This document shows, piece after piece, positions 50,100 through 61,215 of a stretch of 64,000 bases of DNA. Source of the DNA: Phascolomyces articulosus (taxonomy: Eukaryota; Mucoromycota; Mucoromycetes; Mucorales; Lichtheimiaceae); NCBI GenBank assembly GCA_025677815.1, contig JAIXMP010000025.1, forward strand, positions 1-64,000, read 5' to 3'. A program made the position numbers and the translations under genes. Under the pieces are notes generated by a model. The model was not told the DNA's origin, did no database searches, and saw nothing but the letters and a program-made list of their open reading frames with translations. Position 1 is the stretch's first letter. Each line of letters opens with the position of its first letter.

Positions 50100-51821
50100 T
50101 TAGTAGTCGATCCATTTGTTCATCTTCAAGAGTTTTCCAAATCGTTGAATGTCATTCACCAATAATTCACTTGTTTCAAGCGATGGAAAGTGCCCACCCT
50201 ATAGATATTTAATGTATACGTATATAGTCGTAATAAGAGTTTAGCTGAATTCATTTGGATAAAACACATACCACTTCAGGCTCACTGTATTGTTGCAAAT
50301 TCACACTTGCTTCGATCCAATCACGAGGAAACTATTATATATTATGATAAATATCAGATTTTTATACATTAGAAACAATGAAAGCATATATTATTGTATG
50401 TACATCTTTTTATATACCTTAGCTAGTTCTGCTGGGAATTGGATAATTGCAGTAGGGATACGCACGCGACCCATAACAGTTGACATTTTTGAATCTTCAT
50501 GGAAAGCTTCATAGTATAACCGTGTGGAAGATGGCATTGAATTCGTCATCCAATAGATAGTGACGAGTGTCAAAAATTCACTTGTAGAAATGGTATCAGG
50601 TAAAGCATCCACTTCTTGCCTACCACCATGATCACTCCAATTGTGAAATTTCTCGAGCATCCAAGCTATATACCAACCAAATAAAAAAGACTTGGCTTAT
50701 TCATAGTTATACATTATGATCTAAAACCAATGAACAAATCTTAGATGGATGTTGCATCAACGGTTGGTATACAATTACCCAAAAGACCCACTGGGCTATC
50801 GGTCAGACCAAATGATAAAGTATAAGGACGAGTGCCTTGAATTGCACGATATCCCGATTCAGGATCATTCGTTAAATCAGCGAAAGCCAGTTCTTCAGCT
50901 TCAGTCCCTTTGCCATATACAGTCTCAGTACCAATAACGATGCTTGCAAGATATTTAGCGACAATAACTGGATGCGACCACAAAAGGGATGGTGTTATTG
51001 TTGGCGTCGGCGGTAAACAAAGCGGCATCACATTGTGAAATCCTTTACAGTTTTCTGAACAATGTCTAGCCATCCAATTTCCAATAATAGAACCCCAATC
51101 AGATCCGGCTAGCACTATACATAGGATAAAAACAGGTTGCATTATGGTATCATTAATCAGATGTGTATTAAAAGAATTGACCATACTCAGTTTCCCAATG
51201 AAAAAAAAAAACTTACAGTATTGTTTATATCCAATGGTGATCATAAGCTCGTTCATCATTTCACCATATTTTGCAATACCATACCCTGGTATTTTCGGTG
51301 CTTCTGAGAAACCGTATCCGGGAAGGCTCGGAATCACAACATGAAAAACCTGTTTAAATTATGTATTTATATATTATATATAAAATCAGATTTTTGTTTG
51401 TTTGCTTCTAAATAAATTGGGGTGAGTAAATAATGATCATTACCTGCTCGTTACCGTTACCTCCATCTCGAAGAGGTTGAATCACTTTGTGAAATTCATA
51501 GAAGTTCGACGGCCAACCATTCATTAGAAGGAGAGGTATAGCATCGGGCTTATTGGAAGGTTCATGAATGAAATGAATGCGTAGACCATCAATGGTAGCA
51601 TGATAATGATGCAAGCGATTCATTTCATTACGCGCTTTTTCCCAATCATAATCTTTTAACCACGCTTGCACAAGAGGTTCAACAGCCCATCGAGGTGCGC
51701 CATATTTCCATCCAACACCAGTTTCGAGTTCATTAGGATACTCGGCATTTTTGAGCTTTTCATTAAGTAAAGCAAGTCGCTCAGGTGGAATAGATGGGAT
51801 TTCAAAAGGCTCTATTGACAT
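50100..51821 (-). CDS. Epoxide hydrolase (EHN/alpha-beta hydrolase) 2
   Basis: Six exons, 51821-51444, 51349-51217, 51114-50779, 50665-50418, 50331-50272, 50198-50100, give 417 aa. It is a close paralogue of the gene at 45.1-46.8 kb: the first 34 residues are identical, and exon lengths are 378/133/336/248/60/99 against 375/133/333/248/60/96. The nucleophile elbow reads LLAGSDWGS (Asp176) where paralogue 1 has VVHGSDFGS, so the His of the usual HGxD motif is Ala here while the Trp after Asp matches the classic form. Catalytic His388 lies in GGHFPSLE. Expected activity is epoxide opening; the elbow change may alter rate or substrate. Confidence 0.92.
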
Positions 51822-53166
51822 TTTTTTTGTTGTACTGTGTTTACGTAAAGAAAAAAAGAAGAAAAAAGGATGTATTAATCAGCGTGTCCACCTCAGCTTT
51901 TTTTTCTTAAACTGCCGCAGCACAACCATCATTCACTTCGGAAAATTGTTTCGTATATTATTGGTGACCCACTTATGCATATGTGTAATATGACGTATTA
52001 AAAATATTGATAAATATGGCTGATATGCTCTACAAAAAACAAGGGTGCACGCTTTGATGGATGCTGATTCCTTGATATTTGATTCACCCATTTGCGCTAC
52101 ATATTAGAAAGGTACTGCTAGGAATATGTAACCAATTTCAATATATATGGGGGGAAAAACAAACTGATTGAACATATTCACAATCTTTGAAATTTGCTTT
52201 ATATATATATATAAATGTATAATGTCTTTGTTAATATACAATCAATAGAAACTAAAAATACTTTGCAAGGCTATTCTTAATAAAAAGTTAGAAGAATAGT
52301 TAAAATACCAACCAAAAAAGTTAAATTTTCAGCAGTAGTTTATGATACCTCGATTAAATAGAAAATAAAGTTAAACAGTGCAAAGCAAATTTTAAAAGTC
52401 GCAAACACATCAGCAATATGTTATTAATGTCCTATAATTTTGTTTGACACTACATAAATGATGCGTATAATATTTATTCTATATATTGTTGTTGTTTATT
52501 ATGAATCTATATACGTACTAACATATTTTTTTATATATAAAAATCGTTCACAGGCATATTTATCGTCTAAATGATGATAAAGTGGTACTAATACTTATTA
52601 TATCATGACGATATATATTATTACTTTTTAAAACTATGATATATAGTAACAAGAGAGCTACTTTTGATGATTATTGTGGAGATAAAAAAAGGATGATTTC
52701 CTTTAAAGACGGTGGTTCTGTAACACTTTATTATTAACCATGACATCCGTCAAGAAGGTATTGTGATGAGAAGGAGCGTATTATCTACTCGTATTCATTT
52801 TTTTATGCACCCACTGGAGTATATTATTCTGATTACGATATAATCGTAAGTATAACACATATCTGTCAGATCTTGACACCTAGTAGGTAATAGTAATAAA
52901 ATGGCAGGCACTTATGCATTACTTTAATGTTTTTTTATGACATGACTTTAGACAACTCTTTTGCTTAATAATGTTAATGTGACTATTATACTACTATACC
53001 AATGATACGGTTGCACATATATTATGAAGGACAAGAAACTTGTCATATGGGTATATTTTTGAAGAAGAAAAGCATGAGATATGGCTAAACTTTAAATTTT
53101 AAATTTACTAATATGGAGAATAGACCTAATTGCAGTTCTTTTTCATTTCTTTAACTCAAAACTTCA
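51822..53166. other. Divergent upstream region, epoxide hydrolase 2 / P450
   Basis: About 1.3 kb between divergent starts. AT-rich, with TA-rich runs near 52200-52220 and 52495-52545. It contains the promoters of both genes; no open frame or repeat of note. Confidence 0.5.
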
Positions 53167-54882
53167 ATGGATTACTCATGGCAATCTCTCTGGAACAAAG
53201 GCGTCGGTATATTGACATCCGTATCGACGATGTTGTTACAGAAACACCATGATGCAAATACAGATCGAAAACAACTTACCTTGAGAGCTGTATCCGTTTT
53301 GGTTGGTTCATATATCTTATGGAAGATAGTATTACCAAGGCGCTCTCGTCGTCGGTCCGACATAAAAATGGTCTCTGGTGGCCTTCCTTACTTGGGTCAC
53401 CTTTTGGAATTAACTCGCGATCCAATAGCATTCATCAATCGGTGCAAAGAAGAAAATGGGCCAGCATTTCGTATTTACCTTAATGGTCAAGATGTCACTG
53501 TATTGACGGGCCCATTGATAAGAGACATGTTACGTAAACCTCGATGGTTTAGTTTTGAAATGGGAATTCAAAGCATTGTCCCTATTAATCGCGCACTTAA
53601 AGTTTCGTATGACCACAAGTTTAAAGGCGAAGTATTGAGTTCACGCGACAAAGATCCAAGTAGGTTAACTTTATCCCGAAGATAAAGCCTATAAAAGTGA
53701 CACAAACAGATATTGAAACCGAGATTTGCTTTACTTTTAGTTATTTATCCCATCAAGCACAATTTCAAGCCAGATCAGCTCGGCGTATTCTCAGAACGTA
53801 TCCAGATTGCTGTTAACAAGATGCTGAATGAACGATTAAACCTTCATCCTGGTGAAAAACGTGCCTTACCTGTATGGGATATCCTTGCTGTGACAGTATC
53901 ACAAATTTCCTGTCTTTGTTTTTGTGGAAGTAGGGTTGGATATAATCAAGAACTTGTGGAAGCCATGGCCAATTTTACTCGAAATGTGATTAGGACCGGT
54001 CTTGCACTTTCAGTATTGCCAGGATGGGTCGCCAATTTTGTAATTAAACGCTATTTATCAGTGGAAAGCCAGCTTGATTTGACAATGGATCTACTTGTCC
54101 CTGAAATGGAAAAAATGCGTTCCAGAGAGATTAACCAGGACGACGAGACAACTTATCTTGCCATGGTACTTAATCTACCCAAAGCTAATGGTCATTTACG
54201 TACACCCAAAGAAGCTGCTTTTCATTTCAAGAATGTTGTATTGGCTAGTATTCACACTACAACTCATTTCACTTCATTTGCGCTTCACGAACTTGCTTGT
54301 CGACCAGCATTGGTAGCCGATTTACGGACCCGAATTGAAAAGTTGGATGAAATAACCCCAGAGACAGTCGGTGATATCAGATTATTGGATTCATTATTAC
54401 GGGAGGTACTTCGCTATGATGTACATGTTTTGGGAATGAATCATATGGTAAAGGAAGATGTCGCCTTATCGACAGGCCAAGTTATTCCACAAGGTGAATT
54501 AGTTCTCGGTGCCATGCTCGACACACATACGGATCCAGAAATGATGACAGAAACGGTGCGTTTGGGATCATCAACTTCATTAAACCAGTTTGATGCCTAT
54601 CGATTCATGCATGTTGACAATGCCGATGGCGATGGTATGCGTAGTTCTACGATCGGATCTGAGTTTTTAACATTTGGATTATTCGCTCACGCATGTCCGG
54701 GAAGATACTTTGCTGTCAACGAAATCAAGTATTTGCTGGCAGAGTTGATCATGCGCTATGAAATCACCACTCATTCTGGCCTCCGTGCCAAGGACTTTTT
54801 GATGAGAGGAATGACTCGATTTCCACCTTCTGAACCTTTGGTGTTTGAAGGAAGAAAATCCACAACAAACAGAATGTATTAG
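53167..54882 (+). CDS. Cytochrome P450 monooxygenase
   Basis: Two exons, 53167-53659 and 53741-54882, give 544 aa. A hydrophobic anchor near residues 38-56 is followed by a basic stop-transfer PRRSRRRSD and a PYLGHLLELTRDP hinge, the usual ER-bound layout. The K-helix ExxR is LLREVLR, and the heme loop is FGLFAHACPGR with Cys483 as thiolate. The I-helix reads VLASIHTTTHF in place of the common AGxDT, a form found in fungal ent-kaurene-oxidase-like P450s. The heme loop has Phe and Ala where most have FGxGxHxC, so it is slightly divergent. Substrate unknown. It is next to an epoxide hydrolase gene, which suggests but does not prove a shared oxidative pathway. Confidence 0.9.
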
Positions 54883-56943
54883 CGTAAAATAAGTAATAAA
54901 TTTTACTTTGTGTTCTTTCATAAAATTATAAGATCTTCATATATTTATTTATATGAATATTCCATGCCATCTGTGTCTATTAAAAACCAAAACAAACAAT
55001 AATAGTTTGTTAGGCTAGTTTTATACGTTTAGTTATTGATATATACATATATTGTTCATTTGATTTACAGTAGGGAAAAAAGAAGTAACATAAAAATTAC
55101 TGTCATATTATCATTATTCATTATTCATCATTTTATAATTAGGTACTTATTTACTATTATTAAGTAATTGACTGATGATTTTTATGAGCAGCTTTGTATA
55201 TACAAATGGTACTATTTTGATCCTCCACTTCACAACGATGATACGTGCACAATATTTCTAGAAGCATAATACGCAGTTGATCATACTGACTGTATCAAGG
55301 ATACAAATGTAAAATAATCATATAAACAGACACTGATAGCTACGCTTCATAAACATCCGTATTAATACTAATTCGTGTTGTATTGAAAACCAATACGTAT
55401 ATCCCTATATCCAGAAGGCAAAAAAGAACTTTTGAAGGTAAAACATAGCTTGCTTATCTCCGCGCCCTTTGGTAGATTGGATTGTGGAATGGACCCTTCT
55501 TACTGCCAAAGAAAATTCTTGTGGTACTGTAGTATTTCCTACTACCTACTATGATCGTAATGGTTAACATCAAAAGCAATGTTTTTTTTTCTAATTTCAT
55601 TTTTAACTGTAACAACGTAATGGATATATACTCTTTTTTGGTGTATATGGTGCCTTTTCTTCATTTTCTGTATATTTTTTAGATTTATTTTAATTCAATA
55701 TCCAATTGAAAGGAGTACAAGCTTATGTTGATATATTATATACAGATCATATTTATCAGATCGGAAACGGAGATATGATGCGTAACCATCCGATGAATAC
55801 TGTTGTACCACAATCATTGAACATGAGGCATTTCATTGTGCGCGCACTTTTTCCTTATTGTTCGTTCTATTAATATTGTTGACGTGATAAAACAAGGTCA
55901 TCTCCGATCTACTACAATACAACCATATGCTTATTTGTTATATAATAAAGTTTCTTATTAGAGATTCAATTGCTCCTGGGTAATGGTAATGGTATGTCCG
56001 ACTGACTTGGCTTCTTGTGAGAATAATATAAACACAGTTTCCCAATAGCGGAACTATGATAAGCCAAGATGTTATATTTTAAAGTCGGTGTTACCGTTAT
56101 TGATCACTGTTGTTACCATACGCAATACTTTATTTTTTTCCGCGACAATTCTTATTGTATCTTGCTAGTGGTGTCGCGTTTTCTTCTTCAATATATTACC
56201 AAGACTTTCAATTATTAATTGCAAATATTACAGGCAAGAAGAACATAATTTTTTCAAAATATAGCTACAATAGCCATCGATAAACATAATTAAAAAATGA
56301 TACAAGGCTATGTCATTATTATGCTTTTTTATTAATTAAATATTGAATAAAAGACATTAAAGTTATGATGATGGAATAAAAAAGAAGGGTAAAAGGCAGA
56401 TAATGTGTTTTAATTTCAGCATTACAAAAATGGTATTAGTGAAAGGTCGAAAAATGGGGTATGTTGGTACCACATCTATGGAAAGTGTGTTGTTTCCCCG
56501 GTTATTTACAATATATCATATATTTACCATCATCAGTTCTTTTCTCTTCAATATCATCGATTCGGCCAAATTAAAAACAATTTCCATCGAAACAGCCTGA
56601 AATGTTACTCAAAAATAAACTAAAGCTAGTTACATCACAAGATGGGAACATCATTATAGGCTATAAGATAATACTATTGCGCATGAGAAAAAAGAAAAAA
56701 AAACAATGTAATAAAAAATATCGACAGAAAGAAATCATGGAAACACTTTTTAGATGGTGGTGTGGTTTATTATCGAACGAACGGCCGCCGCCTCACCGCG
56801 CATTCAATGTCCGATAGGGAAGTGCCTATATCCGTCAATTATTATTGTTCTTTTACTTTTCGTATTTAACTAAACTTCAAACTTCCACACCTCGAGTACC
56901 TGATTAAATCCTTTAAATTTTATTTTTTGCTCGACACTTCAAA
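54883..56943. other. Intergenic region upstream of heme oxygenase
   Basis: Two kilobases of AT-rich DNA without a supported gene. A short G+C patch (CGGCCGCCGCC) lies at about 56783-56793, about 150 bp before the heme oxygenase start, and is conspicuous against the background; it may be a regulatory site. Frames near 56403 and 56602 look like chance. Confidence 0.5.
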
Positions 56944-59038
56944 ATGGCTGAAACTACCGTGAAGACACATTCTTTCCCCCATCCTGGTTTAGATCAGTTG
57001 GCAGACACCGAAGAACTTCGAAGCCAATGCCCTGCATTTGCTAGTGGTTGTCCTTATGCCAAGGTAGATGGTCATGTCATTAGTGGATTCAATGATCTTT
57101 CAAAATGGTAAGAAACGACTTTATATTTTTTTTCGGTTATCCATAAAGTCCGCATAAGAATGTCAGAAAAGTGACGATATATAATGCTAAAAAATCTGCT
57201 TTATCTGTGCTCTCTTTTTTTTTCTCTTCTTTTTTCTTTTTCTTTTAGTCCTGCTTTCAAAGAAGGTTAGTTAGCCAATTGATAAATAAGCATCTGCTCG
57301 ATACATTTTTCTACTCAGAAAAATGCAGAAGTAAATTACTATCTGAGAGAATTACTTACCGTTATTTCTTCGATTATTACTAGGTTGCCCATTTACCAAC
57401 AAGAACAAGGAAGAAATTCGATCATTGTTTACCAATATGCCCAAGGAACATCCTAACATTGATATGCAAAGCAAGTCTTTTATCATTTTCGTCATCATCA
57501 TTATTATTATTACGATAATGCATTAGTATACAGTTACCTATTATAATGTATATTAATATATATATAATGGCTACCACATGACTTATTCACGCGATTATCA
57601 CCTTCCTTTACATTAGAATCTGCTGAATCCCCTGAAGGTGCTATTCTTGTTCAAATGCTTAACCAAATCGTATCGGATTCTGCTATGGGTCAAGTTGCTT
57701 TCACTGAAGAAGAAAAGTCAACCGAAGCTGCCCCAGTCGTCAAGAAGGAACTTGATAGTGAAATCTTAGAAGATCCCCAATTAGCTGCTGCTATGCGAGA
57801 AGGTACTAAAGCTGCTCACAAGGCTGCTGAAAACAGTATCTTTACAAGGTATGTCTTATAAATGTAACAATTGAGAATAGAAAAGAAGAAGAATAATAAT
57901 AAAAAACGAGCAATGGGATATGATCAATTCTTATCAGATCATCATTGATCAGATATTGAATAAAGTTTTTTTTTTTTTTTTTTTTTTTTTGCTAACACGC
58001 AATTTCCTACTTTTCTTAGACGTTTCTTAAAGGGCGATATTAACCGCGACGAGTATGGTCGTTATATTACTTCACTTTATTTTGTATACAAGTACGTTTA
58101 CATCTTATATATTAATATACTTTGCTTATCTATTTGTTAATTTATTAATTGCTAATGATATATTTCATAAATTTATTATTATTCTAGTTCTATGGAATCC
58201 TTATTGGAAAAGCATAAAGATAACTTGGCGATCAAGACAATTTATTTCCCAGTTGAATTGAACCGAGTACATGCTCTTTTACAAGGTATATATTTTTAAT
58301 AGTAAATAAATATCTTCATCTACAAATGAAGGTTGAGATATTATCAACAAAATAAAGTGAAAACTAACTTGTATGTTGTTTCAATCAAAGATCTTGAATT
58401 CTTCTTTGGTAAGGACAAGTTAGCACAAGTAACAGATCCTGCTACTATGACACCTGCTGTTAAGGAATACGTTGAGGCTATGGAACTTGCTTGTGAAGTG
58501 AACCCAGCATTATTGGTGGCACACAGCTATTCGCGTTACCTTGGTGATTTGAGCGGCGGTCAAATTTTGGCCAAACGATTGAAGAAGCATATTCTCGGTT
58601 TAAGTGAAGGTGATGGTAACTGGGATAGCAATGAAGGTCTCCAATTCTATGCATTTACCAATATTGGTAACCACAATGCTTTCAAGGAAGAATATCGTGA
58701 ACGTTTGAACAAGGCTCCTGTTGATAAGCGAACAAGAGGTATTGTAAATTAAAGATAATATGAACAATGTAAATTATGACATACTAACAAAAGTTATGGA
58801 TAAATATTCCTATCTAGACCTTATTGTAACTGAAGCTATTCGATCATTCGAGGTCAACATTGGTTTGTTTGATGAAGTTCAAAAGTTGTCTGAACAAGGC
58901 AAGCTTGTGCCCACTGCTGGCAGTGAAAAGAAAACTATTGACAGTACAGTAGTACGCTGGTCTCCCATTATTGCGCTTACTGTAGCAGTTGCTGCTGTTG
59001 GCACTGCTTACTATGTTCGCTTCCATCAGCGAAAGTAA
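56944..59038 (+). CDS. HMX1: Heme oxygenase with Cys-Pro-rich N-terminal extension
   Basis: Eight exons: 56944-57107, 57249-57265 (17 nt), 57384-57470, 57617-57848, 58020-58091, 58188-58285, 58391-58738, 58818-59038; 412 aa. It opens heme to biliverdin, iron and CO. The catalytic domain starts near REGTKAAHKAAE with the proximal heme ligand His157, and the family signature LLVAHSYSRYLGDLSGGQ lies at about 264-281. A C-terminal hydrophobic segment (about 386-405) with a basic end anchors it to a membrane, probably ER. The extra N-terminal 90 residues hold four Cys-Pro pairs (29, 36, 55, 62), two copies of CPAFxxGCP; such CP dipeptides are heme-regulatory motifs in HO-2. Intron 3 appears to use a GC donor. 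A Glu/Lys/Pro-rich linker follows. Confidence 0.93.
57966..57990 (+). repeat. 25-T homopolymer in heme oxygenase intron 4
   Basis: A run of 25 T lies about 29 bp before the acceptor of intron 4 and could serve as, or interfere with, the polypyrimidine tract. Confidence 0.9.
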
Positions 59039-59220
59039 ATAGCACTTTCTCCTCCTTTCAACCCATTTTAAATACGTCCACGTTTAAGTATATATACATT
59101 TTATAATCAATTTCCCTTGTCTCTTTTACACTTTCTTTTCTATTTGACACATTCCATTTGTTTTTTCTTTTATAATAAACTCCATAATATGTCTATTTTT
59201 TTTTTACCTTTATCATTTTT

Positions 59221-59909
59221 TTAATCTGTTTTTAATCCAAAATACCAATATAAGCCTACTAATGCAAGTGTTACTACAGCTGGTAAAAGATCCAATTGGA
59301 CTACAAAATAGATCCATATTGTGGCCAATCCTGGTGCTCTTGCCATTTGTCCGAGTGAAGGGGTATGTCGTAATGTGTAAAGCAAGAAGGATCCTACCAC
59401 TGCTGACCCCACCGCCATAATAAACTGAACCAGCTTTTTGGATTTGTGTCGATTTGTCAAATAGATAAGTGGGAAAAGTGCTATTATATTGACGAATTTA
59501 GTATTGTACCAATCTCGAAATAATTACTACCAGAGTCCAAGATATGTATTTTATTTATACCTGGTGCTGCTTTTATGGCACGTAAAGCAAGTTCGGGATA
59601 ACTCCAAGGTTCGCTATATTGTACTCTGACAGTGACATCAAAAGCACCAAGTAAAAATCCAAATGGAATACTCATGAATATTGCCTGCCAAACGAAAACA
59701 GACGTAGTCATCTGTTGCTCTTGTTTTTCTTGTGCCAATTCTGCTTCGCGTCTTTTTACTTGTTGTAATAATCCTGATTGCTGCATGATGCGCGCCTTTT
59801 CATCATCAGGAATGTCATCACCTGGAATAGTCGATTGTGAGGGTATACGATTGATCAAAGGTCCCTTGGATTGTTGTTGTGATCGTGAAGCAGCTTTCTT
59901 TTTGCCCAT
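59221..59909 (-). CDS. Small multipass membrane protein (unknown)
   Basis: Two exons, 59909-59561 and 59480-59221, give 202 aa. The first 65 residues are hydrophilic with basic MGKKK at the start and a Lys/Arg/Glu/Gln helical stretch (VKRREAELAQEKQEQQ). A hydrophobic segment spans about 71-91; after a polar loop ending near 117 the second exon supplies further hydrophobic spans at about 134-152 and 166-197. The C-terminus is short. I do not recognise the family with certainty, although similar small ER-type proteins are widespread in fungi. An upstream ATG (60023) would add 38 residues and is less likely given the poly-T tract. It converges on heme oxygenase, 182 bp between stops. Confidence 0.8.
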
Positions 59910-61183
59910 ATTATTTCTTATGTGTCGTATAGGAGTATTCCAAACTGCAAAAAAAAAAGTGTTTTTTGGCTGGGTTTTCTTTATAAAAGAATATGCTATT
60001 TTGGTAACACCTGTTTGTTGCATAGAGATTTAGGAGAGTAACATATTCGCATAGTAATCAATAAATCGACGTATCATCTAAAGCACTATTCCTAATCCAA
60101 AACATTTTTTGACAGTATTACTTAGTAATATATATTAAGCACTTATGAATGGCTCTTTAGTCTTTTCAGAGTACACTTTCTCAGGACAGCGAAAGTAACA
60201 AAAAGCAACCTAGCCAGACAATAGATAAAGGTTGTTAAAAAAAGTTGACACTTGTGACATGTCATGATACTTCAACCCATATATAGCCAAGGAGCTTGCG
60301 TGAGGATTCCCTTTATTGTTCAACATCATGATTATTTCTTCTTTTGTGGCGTCATCATCAAGATATAATACAAAACCAAGGCAACATTTTTATAAATACT
60401 GTTTATTTTAAAGTTTTGAGAAAATTACTGTATAACAATCGAGAACAATCATATAATCAGAACAAAGCTTGGTATTCTTGAAACAAATTATTTGTGATTA
60501 CAACAAAAACAATAAAATGCTGTGTAGTAATATTTTTGAGTAATGACTATTTCGTGATAAGTATCAACCGATGGTCTTGGTAATAAAGTATGAAAACAAG
60601 CAAAGAAGCAGTTTACAATATTGGTTTTTTCCATCGAACACCGAAAAAAAGGGGCCGATCAAGCTGACTGGATTTTCTTATGACGTTTCTTTTTAAAAAT
60701 ATAAAACTGCAGGAACAATCCAATCTATAAATCGCATGATTCATTGCTTTCTATCATCCGTTTTTTTTGAAGCATTAAATAATAATAATAATAAAAGTAA
60801 AATGTTAACAATAGTTGCATAATGATAAGCAAGGGATTGCTTTTATATTATATACACACGCTTTATTAGATACGTAACATTTTGTTCGCGTACCTAGACC
60901 CCATCATCATTTTGCGCTTGTCTAATTTGGACTAAGCTCCGTCAAGATACATTATTCTTTCTTGCTCTCTGTAAAAAAAAAAGAAACAAGCAAAGTTGAA
61001 TACTTCTTTTTTTCTACTTCTTTCTTTTTTTTCTCATCTCACATAACTTAAAATTTCGGTTTAAAGTAAGAATAAAAAAATAACTCTTTTCTTTCTAGTT
61101 TCTTTTTTTATGTTTGCCAGCCTTTTAGGTAAAAAAAAAGAATAAAATATTTATATTAAAAAACTAAATGTCGGGATGCAGTA
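59910..61183. other. Divergent-side upstream region before the coiled-coil gene
   Basis: About 1.3 kb upstream of two divergent genes. Pyrimidine tracts near 61010-61040 and 61090-61115 precede the coiled-coil gene. Two short upstream frames at its 3' end are listed separately. No other gene supported. Confidence 0.5.
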
Positions 61184-61215
61184 ATGACCGAAGGAACCAC
61201 GACAACAACTCGTAA
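61168..61215 (+). promoter_or_regulatory. Upstream ORFs overlapping the coiled-coil gene start
   Basis: Two ATGs lie just before the chosen start. The first opens a 15-codon frame (61168-61215) that runs past the main ATG in another frame. The second is the minimal frame ATG-CAG-TAA (61176-61184), whose stop overlaps the main start as TAATG. Either could lower or gate translation if the transcript start lies upstream of 61168; that is inference, and a 5' splice could remove them. Confidence 0.5.

Noticed and set aside
45107..51821. Secondary-metabolism cluster (epoxide hydrolases, P450, heme oxygenase)
   Set aside because: No backbone synthase or pathway regulator is nearby, and a housekeeping aminopeptidase lies within; proximity alone is weak.
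59632..60033. 133-codon + strand frame with many cysteines
   Set aside because: It is the complement of exon 1 of the small membrane protein; the - strand frame has transmembrane and helical structure and joins to exon 2.
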